Shown in pieces: positions 1-6,495 of a DNA stretch of 8,059 nt. The notes below the pieces were generated by a model, which saw nothing but the letters and a program-made list of their open reading frames with translations, searched no databases and was not told where the DNA came from. How positions within the stretch are numbered: position 1 is the first letter of the stretch; each line of letters begins with the position of its first letter. A program made the position numbers and the translations under genes. This DNA is from Fibrobacterales bacterium (GTDB lineage: Bacteria > Fibrobacterota > Fibrobacteria > Fibrobacterales > Fibrobacteraceae), in NCBI GenBank assembly GCA_025997455.1, contig BNUP01000097.1:1-8059 (forward strand), read 5' to 3'.

Positions 1-2
1 CC

Positions 3-617
3 GTCTCGTCAAGTTCCACTGTTGCTTCGAGTTCGTCTTCATCCTCGACTCCGAGTTCCTCCTCGTCATCGACTCCGAGTTCGTCTTCGTCAATAAAAGA
101 CAGTTTCACAGATACTCGTGATGAGCAAACCTACGAGTATGTAACCATAGGCACTCAAACTTGGATGGCAGAGAATTTAAACTACAACGCGAGCGGGAGT
201 AAGTGCTACGATAACAGCACTGCAAATTGCACTACTTATGGCAGATTGTATGACTGGGCAACGGCGACTACCGCTTGCCCCGCCGGTTGGCACTTGCCAA
301 GCGATGCTGAGTGGACAAAACTTACCGACTATGTTGGCGGCAGCAGTACTGCCGGAACAAAATTAAAAGCAAGTAGCGGTTGGTACAACTCTGGCAACGG
401 CATAGATGATTACGGATTTAGTGGTTTGCCCGGGGGCTACGGCATCTCCGATGGCAGTTTCAACGATGTCGGCGGCTACGGCTACTGGTGGAGTGCTACG
501 GAGAACAATGCGAGCAACGCCTACTACAGGTACATTATCTACTACAACGAGAATGTGTACAGAGGCTACAGCGATAAGGACAACTACTTGATTAGTGTGC
601 GTTGTTTAAGGGACTAA
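3..617 (+). CDS. FISUMP-domain surface or secreted protein, 5' end outside the window
   Basis: The frame is open from the left edge, so the N-terminus is missing; 204 codons are visible. Residues 1-30 are a Ser/Thr/Pro linker. From about residue 33 comes a FISUMP domain (Fib_succ_major, TIGR02145-like): the entry motif around IGTQTWMAENLNY, then GRLYDWATA, CPAGWHLPSDAEWTKL, YGFSGLPGG, YWWSATE and the terminal SVRCLRD. The Met at 165 lies inside the IGTQTW-MAENL motif, so it is not the real start. Family members usually carry a signal peptide or lipobox before such a linker, which suggests export to the cell surface; that part is not visible here. The biochemical role of FISUMP domains is unknown to me. 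Codons are richer in GC and in NNY (AAC, TAC, AGC) than in the other genes. It is convergent with the Rpn gene, with 23 bp between stops and no obvious terminator hairpin. Confidence 0.9.
   Translation, partial: VSSSSTVASSSSSSSTPSSSSSSTPSSSSSIKDSFTDTRDEQTYEYVTIGTQTWMAENLNYNASGSKCYDNSTANCTTYGRLYDWATATTACPAGWHLPSDAEWTKLTDYVGGSSTAGTKLKASSGWYNSGNGIDDYGFSGLPGGYGISDGSFNDVGGYGYWWSATENNASNAYYRYIIYYNENVYRGYSDKDNYLISVRCLRD
45..92 (+). repeat. 24-bp tandem repeat coding the Ser-rich linker
   Basis: Two adjacent 24-bp units (45-68 and 69-92) match at 22 of 24 bases. Each encodes S-T-P-S-S-S-S-S, and a degenerate related stretch precedes them. The two differences are synonymous Ser third positions. It forms a flexible linker before the FISUMP domain. 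Confidence 0.8.
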
Positions 618-640
618 GCAGGTCGTAAGCAATTTAACTG

Positions 641-907
641 TCATACTCTTATTGGAACACTATTTAATAAACGGCGCAACTCGGCAATTTCTTTGTCTTT
701 TTCGGCAATTATTGTGGTGCTTTCTTGTCTGGCACGAGCCTCACCCTCTAACCTGCCACGAGCCTCAGCGGCATCTTCTATGCTCCACAAGTCTCGCTGA
801 CCTTTTAGACGACTCTCGTAAATCGCTCGATTTTTCTTGTCGGCACTGATTTGCCGCAAACTGTTGAGTGCCTGCTTTATCGCGGGACGACGGGTTGCTA
901 CTGCCAT
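641..907 (-). pseudogene. C-terminal fragment of an Rpn-family nuclease gene, separated by element insertion
   Basis: This 88-codon frame encodes the usual C-terminal helical tail of Rpn/PDDEXK_2 proteins: RRPAIKQALNSLRQISADKKNRAIYE, then a charged coiled segment rich in Glu, Arg and Ala (RGRLEGEARARQE, IIAEKDKEIAELRRLL). It lies in a different frame from the N-terminal part (898-1650). Deleting the intervening 146-bp element (914-1059) would join the two frames exactly, reading ...EKEKD-IFF-MAVATRRPAIKQ and giving about 287 residues, the normal family size. The first ATG (905-907) overlaps the upstream TAG (898-900) by 10 bp, so a separate polypeptide made by translational coupling is conceivable. 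There is no clear Shine-Dalgarno sequence. The coding sequence shows no further damage, so the break may be recent or tolerated. Confidence 0.8.
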
Positions 908-1650
908 AAAAAACCTCTAAAAACTCCCTCCGTGAAACAATTTTCCAAACCTGAGTTTTTAGAGGCGACGGCGAACTCACATAAAACAAGGCTTTTAACT
1001 GTTCGCCAATGTCGCTTAGAAACCTCTACCAACCTCGGTATGAGGTTGGTAGAGGTTTCTATGTCTTTCTCCTTTTCTGCTTTTATAAATTCAAGCCAAT
1101 TAAAAAGAACTTCATCTTTTTCTGCGGCTATCTTTGTCAAATCCAATACATTAATTTCTTGCAAATCGTTAAATTGAAACCGCTCTGTTTTCTCTAACAT
1201 TTGAAATGTTGTGTGGCATTTTTTGGATTCGGTAACAAACGGATAATTTGTGATGATTATTGAAATCGCGGGCTTTATATCCATATACTTGCCACCTTCA
1301 CCTATCTGCTCAGTTATCATAGATGCATTGTAATAGGTAACGCGGGAACGCATTTCTGGAATGTTTTTTACTTGAATTTCAATATCCACAATTTTACCAT
1401 CCAAGAGTTCTGCTTTTACATCGAGAATACTCAACTTGTCTTCTACATATTCCTTTTTCAAATAAGGGTCTCTAAGAATTATTGTTTTTAACACATTTGG
1501 TTCTAAATGCAGAACCGCTTCTAAAAAATCTTTGAGAATATTTACATTCCGTTTATCGCCAAACAGCATTTTGAACACCGCATCGACCTTGGGCGGTAGT
1601 AGTGCAGGGGTGGGCGTTTTGGTTTGCATTTTTTTAGATTTTGCGGGCAT
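898..1650 (-). pseudogene. Rpn-family PD-(D/E)XK nuclease (putative transposase), N-terminal part of interrupted gene
   Basis: The frame encodes an Rpn/PDDEXK_2 (TIGR01784-type) nuclease. Counting from the Met at 1650, it has the start motif KVDAVFKMLFGDKRN (about residues 21-35), then the catalytic core LSILDVKAE (Asp77) and DIEIQV (Glu91, Gln93), and then YMDIKPAISIIITNY. The homology ends at WLEFIKAEKEKD. The following roughly 54 residues are read from the antisense strand of the palindromic element and a short stretch beyond it, and end at TAG 898-900. Rpn proteins are known as DNA endonucleases that promote recA-independent recombination and are associated with phage defence; whether this truncated form is active is unknown. 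I preferred the Met at 1650 (an alternative is at 1629) over a GTG at 1722, because the latter lies in the C-rich repeat and adds residues unlike the family. No convincing Shine-Dalgarno sequence or promoter was found. Confidence 0.8.
914..1059 (+). mobile_element. Three-hairpin palindromic element, copy 1, interrupting the Rpn gene
   Basis: In plus orientation: hairpin A (arms 914-926 and 953-965, 13 bp perfect, 26-nt loop), a core of 53 nt (966-1018) and hairpin B (arms 1019-1036 and 1042-1059, 18 bp perfect, 5-nt loop GGTAT; two more pairs possible outside). The core holds GCGACGGCGAAC (965-976), which can pair with GTTCGCC (1001-1007) and GTCGC (1011-1015) with a 3-nt bulge. Copy 2 inside rapA has the same order, the same core length and the same hairpin B length. 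It contains no transposase, so if mobile it moves by factors supplied elsewhere. It lies antisense to the Rpn gene, and its exact removal (146 bp) restores that reading frame. I do not recognise the family. Confidence 0.8.
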
Positions 1651-1702
1651 TGGGGGTAATGTAGAAAAAGTTGATAGTGTATAACTTAGCAATGCCAAGT
1701 TT

Positions 1703-1744
1703 CCCCACATCCTACACGCCACGCCCTATACCCTACCCTGCACC
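1703..1744 (-). repeat. G-rich 42-bp interspersed repeat, copy 1
   Basis: The plus strand is C-rich (motifs CCTACACGCC, CCCTATACCC). The stretch matches the reverse complement of 7966-8007 at 38 of 42 positions. On the minus strand it carries G-tracts (GGGTAGGGTATAGGG) and lies about 53 bp upstream of the chosen Rpn start. Function unknown; three G-tracts are close together and a fourth is distant, so quadruplex formation is less certain than in copy 2. Confidence 0.8.
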
Positions 1745-1787
1745 GCCGAGTTTAACAAGCGAACGCGGTGTGTGCCGAACGCACCAT

Positions 1788-2306
1788 TTACAAAACAATA
1801 CTCGACAAATAAAAACTTGCAAAGCCGAGTATTGCACCAACCACAACATCCGAGAGCCAATGTACTCCGTAATACACGCGCAAAAGCCCCCAAGTGAGCG
1901 GCATTAAAATCATAACGGCACCTATGTGCGGAATTGCGTTAAAAATCACAAAACCGGCAGCCAAATTATTCATAGTATGCCCGCTTGGGAAAGAATATTT
2001 GTCAAGGGGAGGAACGGCGGCACGAACTTCTTTTAGCAAATCAAAGGGGCGTTTTCTGCGGGTAGATAATTTCACAAGCCAATAAAGTGCGAGTGAAATA
2101 AAAATTGCAGGAATAACTTTTTTTATAATTTCAATTAAAAAATCAAAGCCGTAAAAGAAATACAAAAAGGCAACCACAAAAGTCCACACATAACCATCGC
2201 CAAGTCGTGTGTAAAATCGTAAAAAAGAATCAACTTTCGCGGAAAATTGATGCCTTCGCCAAAAATGAAAAAAGCGAATATCGTAATCGGTTATAATTTT
2301 AATCAT
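1788..2306 (-). CDS. PAP2-family membrane phosphatase
   Basis: A 172-residue integral membrane protein with the three PAP2 acid-phosphatase motifs. Motif 1 is K79-x6-R86-P87 (KLSTRRKRP), motif 2 is PSGH at 107-110, and motif 3 is R143-x5-H149-x3-D153 (RVYYGVHWLSD). The usual Ser before the motif 3 Arg is Leu142. His110 and His149 are the expected catalytic pair. Hydrophobic segments at roughly 37-53, 62-79, 112-142 and 155-170 fit the family's helical bundle. Likely substrates are lipid phosphates, for example undecaprenyl pyrophosphate (carrier recycling) or phosphatidylglycerol phosphate; the sequence does not decide. I chose the ATG at 2306 because it lies 13 bp after the rapA stop. A longer frame from 2399 would overlap rapA by 80 bp and adds residues unlike the family. 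No strong Shine-Dalgarno sequence is visible. It is probably expressed from the rapA transcript. Confidence 0.85.
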   Translation of the reverse strand: MIKIITDYDIRFFHFWRRHQFSAKVDSFLRFYTRLGDGYVWTFVVAFLYFFYGFDFLIEIIKKVIPAIFISLALYWLVKLSTRRKRPFDLLKEVRAAVPPLDKYSFPSGHTMNNLAAGFVIFNAIPHIGAVMILMPLTWGLLRVYYGVHWLSDVVVGAILGFASFYLSSIVL

Positions 2307-2319
2307 ATAAATGCCGCAG

Positions 2320-5205
2320 TTAATGAGTGTAATTTGTAAACATACGAACCGAATCGAGCCGCAATTTTGGGCTTTCAAGGCTCTTTTTGCACGCCGCAAT
2401 GTCTCGTTTTTTCTGTTCCAATGTTTTGCCTATCTCATAGTTACGAATTAGCGTATAGGTTTCCTCCAAGCGGTGCAATTCACTTTCAAGTGCGGATATT
2501 GCCTGTTTGCCGATTTCCTCCGCTATATTTTTAACTTTTAAGTTAAGTGATTCTTTTGCCTCTTCAAAACCTGCACCGCAAAAATAATCTATTGTAGGCT
2601 CTGAAGAACTCGTTAAGAGGTCGTCAGAGCCTACTAAGCGACACGGGCGAACCGTATTTTTATGCAAATTTAAGTGGTTCGCCGTCGTCTCAGAAGAACT
2701 CCTTGTTTTATGGGATAAGGTTGAGGGGAGTTCTTCTGAGATTACTATGGAATTAGCAGAAGAAGGCGAGTCTATTACAACCTGCAAAAACCTTTTCCCC
2801 ATTAAATGACTAACACCCCAATTTGCATTCACCGAAAATTCAAGTAAAAAATTATACTGCATTTTTGCACTGCCGTTTGGCAATTCAGCATTTTCAACAC
2901 TTGCCGCAACTCCAAAATCCTCTGCGGTTGCCTTATCAAAAAGACGGCGCATAATGGGATGTTCCCAGTGAAAAAACGGAATATTCTCATAGTTAAGTGC
3001 AGTTTTTCTATTTGTGATAACGGTAATGGAGCAACCGTCCGATTCGCTCATTTCACCGTCTTCGGAATGTTGCCGATTATCAACGCCGAGAAGTGCGGCA
3101 TATTCAGGATCGGGTTGCCCTTTCACCACAAGACTATCGGGGTAAATTCCCTTTTCAACTTCAAAATCAAGCCGTTCAAACATAGTGAGTGCAAATGGCA
3201 AAAGTTCGGTATTTTCGTCCATTTTTCGTGCTTGTGCAAGTAAATAAGAGGATTCCTTTGCGTCTTGAGAATTAAATTCGAGCAAGCGGTCTCTGCCTTC
3301 CTCCGCCTTTTCGTTTATCACCTGCATTTCTAATTTGCCCTTTGGTAAAAATTCCTTAACAAATTTTGTGAAATTTTTAGCAGGATTTTCTAAATATGTT
3401 TTTAACTCAACATCAAACTTTGCATAGATTTCTCCGCCGCCGTTGTGCGAATGTTCAAAAATTCCGAGTGCCTCGCTATACCACAGAAATAGCATTTCCA
3501 TTTTACTCTTTTTTATTAAAGGAATGTGTATGTGAATTTCCGCACCCTGCCCAATACGGTCTAAACGCCCAATGCGTTGTTCCAAAAGTGCAGGGTCTTC
3601 GGGCAAATCAAAAAGTATTAAATGCTTTGCAAATTGGAAGTTTCGCCCTTCGGAACCGATTTCGGAGGATAGCAAAATATTTGTGTAATTGTCGTTCATA
3701 AAAGTTGCCGCCGCTTTATCGCGTTCCAAAGAACTCTCTTCTTCTCTAAAAACAGCCGCTGCTCCTTCGCCTAATTTTTCACTTAAAAGTTCAAAAAGAA
3801 AATTCACCGTTTCGGAAGATGAAGTTATCAAAAGCAATTTTTCGTTTTTATGCTCAGTTATAAATTGCAATAACCATTCCGCCTGCAATTGCAACGGCTC
3901 ATTTTTTTTATGTGATGCGGCGGGAACTTCATAAACATGCAAAACTCTTTTTGGGAAACCCTTAACGCTTTTTCTCGTGTTGCGAAACACCGCAGAACCC
4001 GTTCCGAGTGCATCTATAACCCGCCTCATCCACTCCGCAGGGCTAAGCGATAAATCCGCCTTAATAGGCATCCACTTATAAATCGGAGATTTTTTTGGAA
4101 TGCTCTTTTGCAATTCCTCCCAATTCAATTCGGTATTCACATCGAGAACAACTTTTTCCAAATCCCGTGCAACTTTTCTGTAGTTATCCTGATTTTTTGC
4201 AAACTCATCCCAATCCGAAAATCTCGCAGAATCTATGAGTGCGAGTCTGTAAAAATATGCCTCCGGTGCAAGTTGAATAGGCGTTCCCGAAAGCAGCAAC
4301 AAACCTGCAGTTTTAGAAGCGAGACTTGCGACCAACTCATATTCCGCATTAGCACCTTTTGCGGTTTTCACCAAGCGATGTGCCTCATCGACAATTAAAA
4401 AGTCCCATTCAACTTCTAAAACCGCCGCCCGCACCCCGGAATTTCTCAACAAAAATTCCATTGAAACAATAACATTATCATTCGATAAAAAATCGTTGTA
4501 ATCCTCATCAAGACCGGCAAACCATTTGTTGAATCGCTTAGCCATCTCAAAAAGCCACTGATTTTTTAACTGTTCCGGCACAATTATAAGAGTTCGTTTA
4601 ATTCTGCCTTCCGCCCAAAGCGCACTCCAAATTAACCCGCTTTCAATGGTCTTTCCCAAGCCGACTTCATCCGATAACATTAGTCTCGGCAATGCGGCGC
4701 TTCTGCTTGCTCTTGCACACAGATATAATTGGTGAGGCAACAAATCAACCCTTGCACCCAGCATTCCTCTCGCAGCCGAACTCTCCCAAACCGAAAGTAA
4801 TTTTTGCGCCTGCTCTCTCAATTCAAAATCGAAATTTGTCGAAAAATTTTTTGACCGCAACAGTTCAAAAATTTGTTCTTCGCCGCCGCTTTCAAAACGA
4901 CGAAAACTCAGTTCCGCCTCACAGATCACCTTGTCTTTGTTTTTGTAAAATAAAACTCCGTCTCTTTCCTCAACTTCATCAACAAAGAGCGATGCTCCTT
5001 TTAGTGAAGTTGCCCTTTCACCTTTTTTCAAAATGTATCGCAATAGCGGAGGTTCGCCCTTTGAGTTATAAATTCTCTGCTCTCCCGACACGGGAAATAA
5101 CAGCGTAACAGTTCTAAACTCTTGCTTTATCACCTGCCCGATACCAATTTCTGGTTCGTTTTCACTCGTCCATTTTTGCCCTAAGGCAAACGAAAATTTT
5201 GACAT
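2320..5205 (-). CDS. rapA: RNA polymerase-associated SNF2-type ATPase RapA (HepA)
   Basis: 961 residues, close to the size of E. coli RapA and similar to it end to end. The start FALGQKWTSENEPEIGIGQV and the end LRLDSVRMFTNYTH fit the family. SNF2/helicase motifs: Walker A DEVGLGKT (179-186), DEAH (273-276), SGTP (306-309), FRNTRKSVKGFPKR (407-420), SEIGSEGRNFQFA (514-526), QRIGRLDRIGQ (543-553). RapA binds RNA polymerase and uses ATP to help it recycle after transcription. Residues 822-871 come from a palindromic element (2594-2741) that lies in the C-terminal domain without breaking the frame; without it the protein would be about 911 residues. All ATPase motifs lie far upstream of the insert. 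The ATG at 5205 follows an AT-rich stretch with no Shine-Dalgarno sequence. A TATGAT box (5222-5227, minus strand) would place the transcript start about 10 nt before the ATG. It is followed after 13 bp by the PAP2 gene. Confidence 0.95.
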   Translation of the reverse strand: MSKFSFALGQKWTSENEPEIGIGQVIKQEFRTVTLLFPVSGEQRIYNSKGEPPLLRYILKKGERATSLKGASLFVDEVEERDGVLFYKNKDKVICEAELSFRRFESGGEEQIFELLRSKNFSTNFDFELREQAQKLLSVWESSAARGMLGARVDLLPHQLYLCARASRSAALPRLMLSDEVGLGKTIESGLIWSALWAEGRIKRTLIIVPEQLKNQWLFEMAKRFNKWFAGLDEDYNDFLSNDNVIVSMEFLLRNSGVRAAVLEVEWDFLIVDEAHRLVKTAKGANAEYELVASLASKTAGLLLLSGTPIQLAPEAYFYRLALIDSARFSDWDEFAKNQDNYRKVARDLEKVVLDVNTELNWEELQKSIPKKSPIYKWMPIKADLSLSPAEWMRRVIDALGTGSAVFRNTRKSVKGFPKRVLHVYEVPAASHKKNEPLQLQAEWLLQFITEHKNEKLLLITSSSETVNFLFELLSEKLGEGAAAVFREEESSLERDKAAATFMNDNYTNILLSSEIGSEGRNFQFAKHLILFDLPEDPALLEQRIGRLDRIGQGAEIHIHIPLIKKSKMEMLFLWYSEALGIFEHSHNGGGEIYAKFDVELKTYLENPAKNFTKFVKEFLPKGKLEMQVINEKAEEGRDRLLEFNSQDAKESSYLLAQARKMDENTELLPFALTMFERLDFEVEKGIYPDSLVVKGQPDPEYAALLGVDNRQHSEDGEMSESDGCSITVITNRKTALNYENIPFFHWEHPIMRRLFDKATAEDFGVAASVENAELPNGSAKMQYNFLLEFSVNANWGVSHLMGKRFLQVVIDSPSSANSIVISEELPSTLSHKTRSSSETTANHLNLHKNTVRPCRLVGSDDLLTSSSEPTIDYFCGAGFEEAKESLNLKVKNIAEEIGKQAISALESELHRLEETYTLIRNYEIGKTLEQKKRDIAACKKSLESPKLRLDSVRMFTNYTH
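2594..2741 (-). mobile_element. Three-hairpin palindromic element, copy 2, in frame inside rapA
   Basis: Read on the minus strand: hairpin A (arms 2741-2727 and 2702-2688, 15 bp perfect, 24-nt loop), core 2687-2635 (53 nt) and hairpin B (arms 2634-2617 and 2611-2594, 18 pairs with two mismatches, 5-nt loop). The core shares its first 11 bases, GTTCGCC and its last 8 bases (GTCGCTTA) with copy 1, 31 of 53 positions in all, while the core loop has diverged. The element is 148 bp. The flanks both show AA at the junctions, so 148 bp plus a 2-bp duplication would be 150 bp, exactly 50 codons; this duplication is a guess. It lies sense to rapA and encodes Ser-, Thr- and Leu-rich residues. Confidence 0.8.
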
Positions 5206-5229
5206 AATATAAATTTAGAAAATCATACA

Positions 5230-5258
5230 TTGACTCTCTCATTTTTCTATTTTACTAG
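5230..5258 (+). promoter_or_regulatory. Possible promoter of the aminopeptidase gene in a 57-bp divergent region
   Basis: TTGACT (5230-5235) lies 17 bp before TACTAG (5253-5258). The -35 box is good and the -10 box is poor. The predicted start of transcription (about 5265) falls on the ATG at 5263, so the mRNA would be leaderless or nearly so, in line with the absence of a Shine-Dalgarno sequence. The rapA promoter must lie in the same 57 bp on the other strand. Confidence 0.35.
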
Positions 5259-5262
5259 TTAT

Positions 5263-6495
5263 ATGCCAAATCCGTATTCGCAAGTATTTCTATCGGTGGG
5301 GTTAAAAAATGCACCCGAAGTTTATCGCAGCCGCAGAGAAGAACACCTGAAAAATTTAACCTCGCTTGCCATATATTATGCAATTGAAGAGGACTCAGAA
5401 AATCGCATAAACCAAACACCCGAATTTTTATACTTAACCGGCATAAATCAAAGCGGGGCAATTTTAGTATTGGATCCTTTAGCAAAAGGCGGTGAAAATG
5501 AACATCGCGAAATTTTATTTTTAGAGGAAAAAAATCCAAAAAAAGAATTTTGGAACGGAATAAAACTCGGACTTGTAAAAGACGAAAATATTGCAGAAGT
5601 GTCAAAGATAACGGGTTTTGAAACAATTCTTCCCATAGAAAATTTTAACTCCTTTGTAAAAAAAAGAACCCGCACGCCGCAAGCGGAATTATTAAAAATA
5701 CATCTCGCTCAAAGGGTAATTTTGGAACGGGAAAGAATTAAACTCGCAAAGGTCGCCCAACAAATAACAAAAGAGGCATTTCTGTCCGTTTTGCCGAAAA
5801 TATCTGAACTGAAAAACGAACGAACCTTATCTGCATTTTTGGATTCTCAAATGCTCTCCCGCACCGATAACGGACTTTCATTTTCCACAATTTGTGCCGC
5901 AGGTAAAAACGCCTGCACCCTGCACTACAAAAAAAAAGATGATGATATAAAAAACGGTGATTTGGTCTTGTTGGATTTCGGTTGCAGATATAACGCGGTA
6001 TGCAGTGATATTTCCCGCACAATTCCCGCAAACGGAAAATTTAATCCGCTCCAAAAACTCCTCTACAACATTGTTTTAGACACTCAAATATTTCACCAAA
6101 AAAGCGTTCGTGCGGGATTGACTCTACAAGAACTCAGCAAAGAATCGTGGCTATATTTGGAGACTCTTTTAATTCACCGTTTCAAAGAATGCGGCGGCAA
6201 AGCGGAGCGTTATTATACGGGCAAACCTCACGGAATCAGCCATTTAATAGGCGACATTGTTCACGAAGGCGGAGCAACTCGCGACTACCTAAAAAAGCCC
6301 TTAGCCGCAGGAATGTTAATCTCAAACGAACCCGGTATTTACGGGCATTTTTCCATTGAAATTGACGGCATATTTTATAGTGAAGACATCGGCATTCGCA
6401 TAGAGGACGATTTGTTGATAACCGAAAAAGGATGCGTTAATCTGTCTGTCGGCATACCCAAAACGGCAGAGGAAATTGAAGAATTACTCAGTTAA
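5263..6495 (+). CDS. pepP: Xaa-Pro aminopeptidase (aminopeptidase P, M24B)
   Basis: 410 residues from the ATG at 5263. The N-terminal AMP_N domain shows YRSRREEHLKNL and TPEFLYLTGINQSGAILVLDP. The C-terminal pita-bread domain has all five metal ligands of the family: Asp238 (LLDFG), Asp249 (CSDISRT), His327 (in HGISHLIGDIVHE, with His323 and His334 matching the substrate-binding histidines), Glu356 (SNEPGIY) and Glu381 (GIRIEDD). The enzyme is expected to be a cytoplasmic, Mn-dependent peptidase removing an N-terminal residue from peptides with proline in second position. A TTG at 5230 would extend it by 11 residues; I rejected it because the added residues are hydrophobic and unlike the family and overlap the likely promoter. 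No Shine-Dalgarno sequence precedes the ATG. It is divergent from rapA, and its last 8 bp overlap the 3' end of the VgrG gene. Confidence 0.93.
   Translation: MPNPYSQVFLSVGLKNAPEVYRSRREEHLKNLTSLAIYYAIEEDSENRINQTPEFLYLTGINQSGAILVLDPLAKGGENEHREILFLEEKNPKKEFWNGIKLGLVKDENIAEVSKITGFETILPIENFNSFVKKRTRTPQAELLKIHLAQRVILERERIKLAKVAQQITKEAFLSVLPKISELKNERTLSAFLDSQMLSRTDNGLSFSTICAAGKNACTLHYKKKDDDIKNGDLVLLDFGCRYNAVCSDISRTIPANGKFNPLQKLLYNIVLDTQIFHQKSVRAGLTLQELSKESWLYLETLLIHRFKECGGKAERYYTGKPHGISHLIGDIVHEGGATRDYLKKPLAAGMLISNEPGIYGHFSIEIDGIFYSEDIGIRIEDDLLITEKGCVNLSVGIPKTAEEIEELLS

Noticed and set aside
618..640. Bidirectional terminator between the FISUMP and Rpn genes
   Set aside because: The 23-bp gap holds no inverted repeat.
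851..1197. Plus-strand open frames over the palindromic element (108 and 62 residues)
   Set aside because: They run across both the element and antisense Rpn sequence, show no recognisable domain and have no ribosome binding site.
1720..1722. GTG start for the Rpn gene at 1722
   Set aside because: It lies in the C-rich repeat, lacks a ribosome binding site and adds 24 residues unlike the family.
1757..1787. Terminator hairpin after the PAP2 gene (GGTG...CACC)
   Set aside because: Only four or five pairs form, with an interruption, and no T-run follows on the minus strand.
2307..2399. Longer start for the PAP2 gene at 2399
   Set aside because: It would overlap the rapA coding end by 80 bp; the extra residues are unlike PAP2 proteins, and the ATG at 2306 fits 13 bp after the rapA stop.
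4692..5108. A 138-residue plus-strand frame opposite the start of rapA, and similar frames at 2959-4398
   Set aside because: These are shadows of the well-supported rapA frame, with no recognisable domain.
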